A DNA stretch of 6,252 nucleotides from Paracoccaceae bacterium (GTDB lineage: Bacteria > Pseudomonadota > Alphaproteobacteria > Rhodobacterales > Rhodobacteraceae). Under the pieces are notes generated by a model. It did no database searches. It was given only the letters and a program-made list of their open reading frames with translations, and was not told the origin of the DNA. The translations under genes and the position numbers were made by a program. The stretch lies in NCBI GenBank assembly GCA_007120685.1, contig SKNG01000201.1, forward strand, positions 1 through 6,252. Reading direction: 5' to 3'. Positions 5,469 to 6,252 of the stretch are shown here, one piece after another. The number at the start of each line of letters is the position of its first letter. Positions within the stretch are counted from its first letter, which is position 1.

Positions 5469-6252
5469 TCAGCTACGGCCGCCGATGCGCAGCACCTGGT
5501 TGCGGCCGTTGCGCACATAGCGCAGTTCCGAATCACCGATGGCGGCGACCTGCCCGCCGTCCAGACGGTCGCCCACGCCAACCCGCACGATCCGGCCGTT
5601 GGCCAACCGCACCAGCGCGCGGCGCTCCGAACTGGTGCCGTAAACCCCGATCAGATTGACCCGCCGCAGGTTCATCCCCTGTTCGGTGGCCTGCTCGGCG
5701 ACCGAGGCCTGGGTGGGAATCCGCGGCCCGGCAGAGGGGGCGGCAGCGGCCGGTTGCGCGGCGGGGGCGGGGGAACGGCGCGCCGCGGCCAGTGCCTCGG
5801 CAACGCGCGCGCTCATGTCTGCCGGGCGGGCGCTGGGCACCAGCGAGCGCGCCACGGCTTCGGACAGGGTGTCATCCGCCACAGCCTCTGACGCCTCGGC
5901 GGGGGGCACCAGGTCGGTGGGGCGCTGCTGCGGGCGCAGCGCGGCCAGCGAAAGCCCGCCGGGGGAAATCACCTGCCCGCTGTCACCTGGACCGGGCTGG
6001 GCGGGCGCCTCGGTCGGTGCCGTCTCTTCGGTCGGGGCCTCGGCCGGTGAGGCGTCCTCGGTTGCGGCCTCGGCCTCGCGCTCCCTGGCCATGGCCTCGC
6101 CGATTTCGGCCACGCGCGCGCTGCGCGGCTCTGGGCGGGCGTCGGCCAGCGCCGGATCGGCGCGCGGCGTATCGTCCGGCATGAGTTCCGGCTGGGCTTC
6201 GGCGGGCTCCGGTTCGGGCGCCGGGGTGGCGGCGGCCGCCGGTTCGGGCGCC
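5469..6252 (-). CDS. Pro/Ala/Glu-rich protein with C-terminal beta-rich domain, N-terminus missing
   Basis: The frame is open to the right edge, so this is the C-terminal part (260 residues) of a longer protein. An ATG at 6182 exists, but the 23 codons upstream (A-P-E-P-rich) have the same composition as what follows, so it is not favoured as the start. Numbering from that Met: residues 1-165 are low complexity, rich in Ala, Pro and Glu, with two related pieces, LRPQQRPTDLVP (82-93) and VPSARPADMSARVAEALA (115-132); SARVAE also occurs at 21-26. Residues 171-237 form a compact domain: NLIGVYG, RRALVRLANGRIVRV, GVGDRLDGGQVAAIGD, ELRYV and NQVLRIGG. That pattern recalls the small beta domains of PilP/GspC-type secretion or pilus assembly proteins, in which a long disordered linker precedes it; this similarity is from memory and weak. 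It may be an envelope-spanning protein whose membrane anchor lies outside the window. Function unknown. Confidence 0.75.
   Translation of the reverse strand, partial: APEPAAAATPAPEPEPAEAQPELMPDDTPRADPALADARPEPRSARVAEIGEAMAREREAEAATEDASPAEAPTEETAPTEAPAQPGPGDSGQVISPGGLSLAALRPQQRPTDLVPPAEASEAVADDTLSEAVARSLVPSARPADMSARVAEALAAARRSPAPAAQPAAAAPSAGPRIPTQASVAEQATEQGMNLRRVNLIGVYGTSSERRALVRLANGRIVRVGVGDRLDGGQVAAIGDSELRYVRNGRNQVLRIGGRS
6209..6252. repeat. 14-bp direct repeat in the Pro/Glu-rich coding region
   Basis: CCGGTTCGGGCGCC occurs at 6209-6222 and again at 6239-6252, a 30-bp period equal to ten codons. On the - strand it encodes APEP-type units. It is an ordinary coding-sequence repeat of a low-complexity protein linker and may continue beyond the window. 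Confidence 0.7.

Noticed and set aside
1..6252. Mobile element, CRISPR array, toxin-antitoxin or defence system
   Set aside because: No transposase or integrase, no regularly spaced repeats, and no nuclease or toxin motifs; the sirtuin is a short CobB-type housekeeping deacylase beside metR, not a fused defence SIR2 effector.

Overview
The window looks like chromosomal DNA from a GC-rich alphaproteobacterium, most likely Rhodobacteraceae (Paracoccus/Rhodobacter-like). This rests on base composition, codon use rich in G/C at third positions, and the style of the proteins; no rRNA or other phylogenetic marker is present, so the placement is an inference.

Layout from left to right. (1) Positions 1-1500, + strand: the 3' five-sixths or so of a gamma-glutamyltransferase gene (ggt) cut by the left edge. 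It carries an unusual internal 19-residue tandem duplication. (2) 1501-1744: no intact gene. It holds a decayed, stop-ridden fragment of a sirtuin gene on the - strand, colinear without gaps with the intact sirtuin gene 1394 bp to the right, and a strong hairpin. (3) 1745-2389, - strand: two tandem paralogous genes for small exported proteins of unknown function, about 72% identical over the mature part. The left copy has a shortened C-terminus with a remnant of the longer one beyond its stop. (4) 2390-2799: a gene-free spacer, visibly richer in A/T than the flanks, presumably carrying the promoter of the small-protein pair. (5) 2800-4406, - strand: metR-cobB, a LysR-type methionine regulator overlapping by one base with a class III-like sirtuin deacylase. 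(6) 4407-4500: the divergent control region, with candidate MetR sites. (7) 4501-5370, + strand: metF, 5,10-methylenetetrahydrofolate reductase. (8) 5371-5468: convergent spacer with a hairpin. (9) 5469-6252, - strand: the C-terminal part of a Pro/Ala/Glu-rich protein ending in a compact beta-rich domain, cut by the right edge.

How the genes fit together. metR and metF form the classic divergent pair: MetR, responding to homocysteine in characterised relatives, would control the reductase that makes the methyl donor for methionine synthesis. The sirtuin translated in overlap with metR is probably made from the same mRNA, which ties an NAD-dependent protein deacylase to methionine/one-carbon control; that link is inference. 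ggt (glutathione and gamma-glutamyl peptide breakdown) and the small exported proteins act in the periplasm or outside the cell and have no evident link to the met genes.

The parts most worth a second look are the sirtuin pseudogene fragment with a near-identical 43-bp block, the paralogous exported-protein pair beside it (together indicating local duplication and decay), the GGT insertion, and the metR-cobB coupling. I do not see a defence system, mobile element, CRISPR array or RNA gene here.
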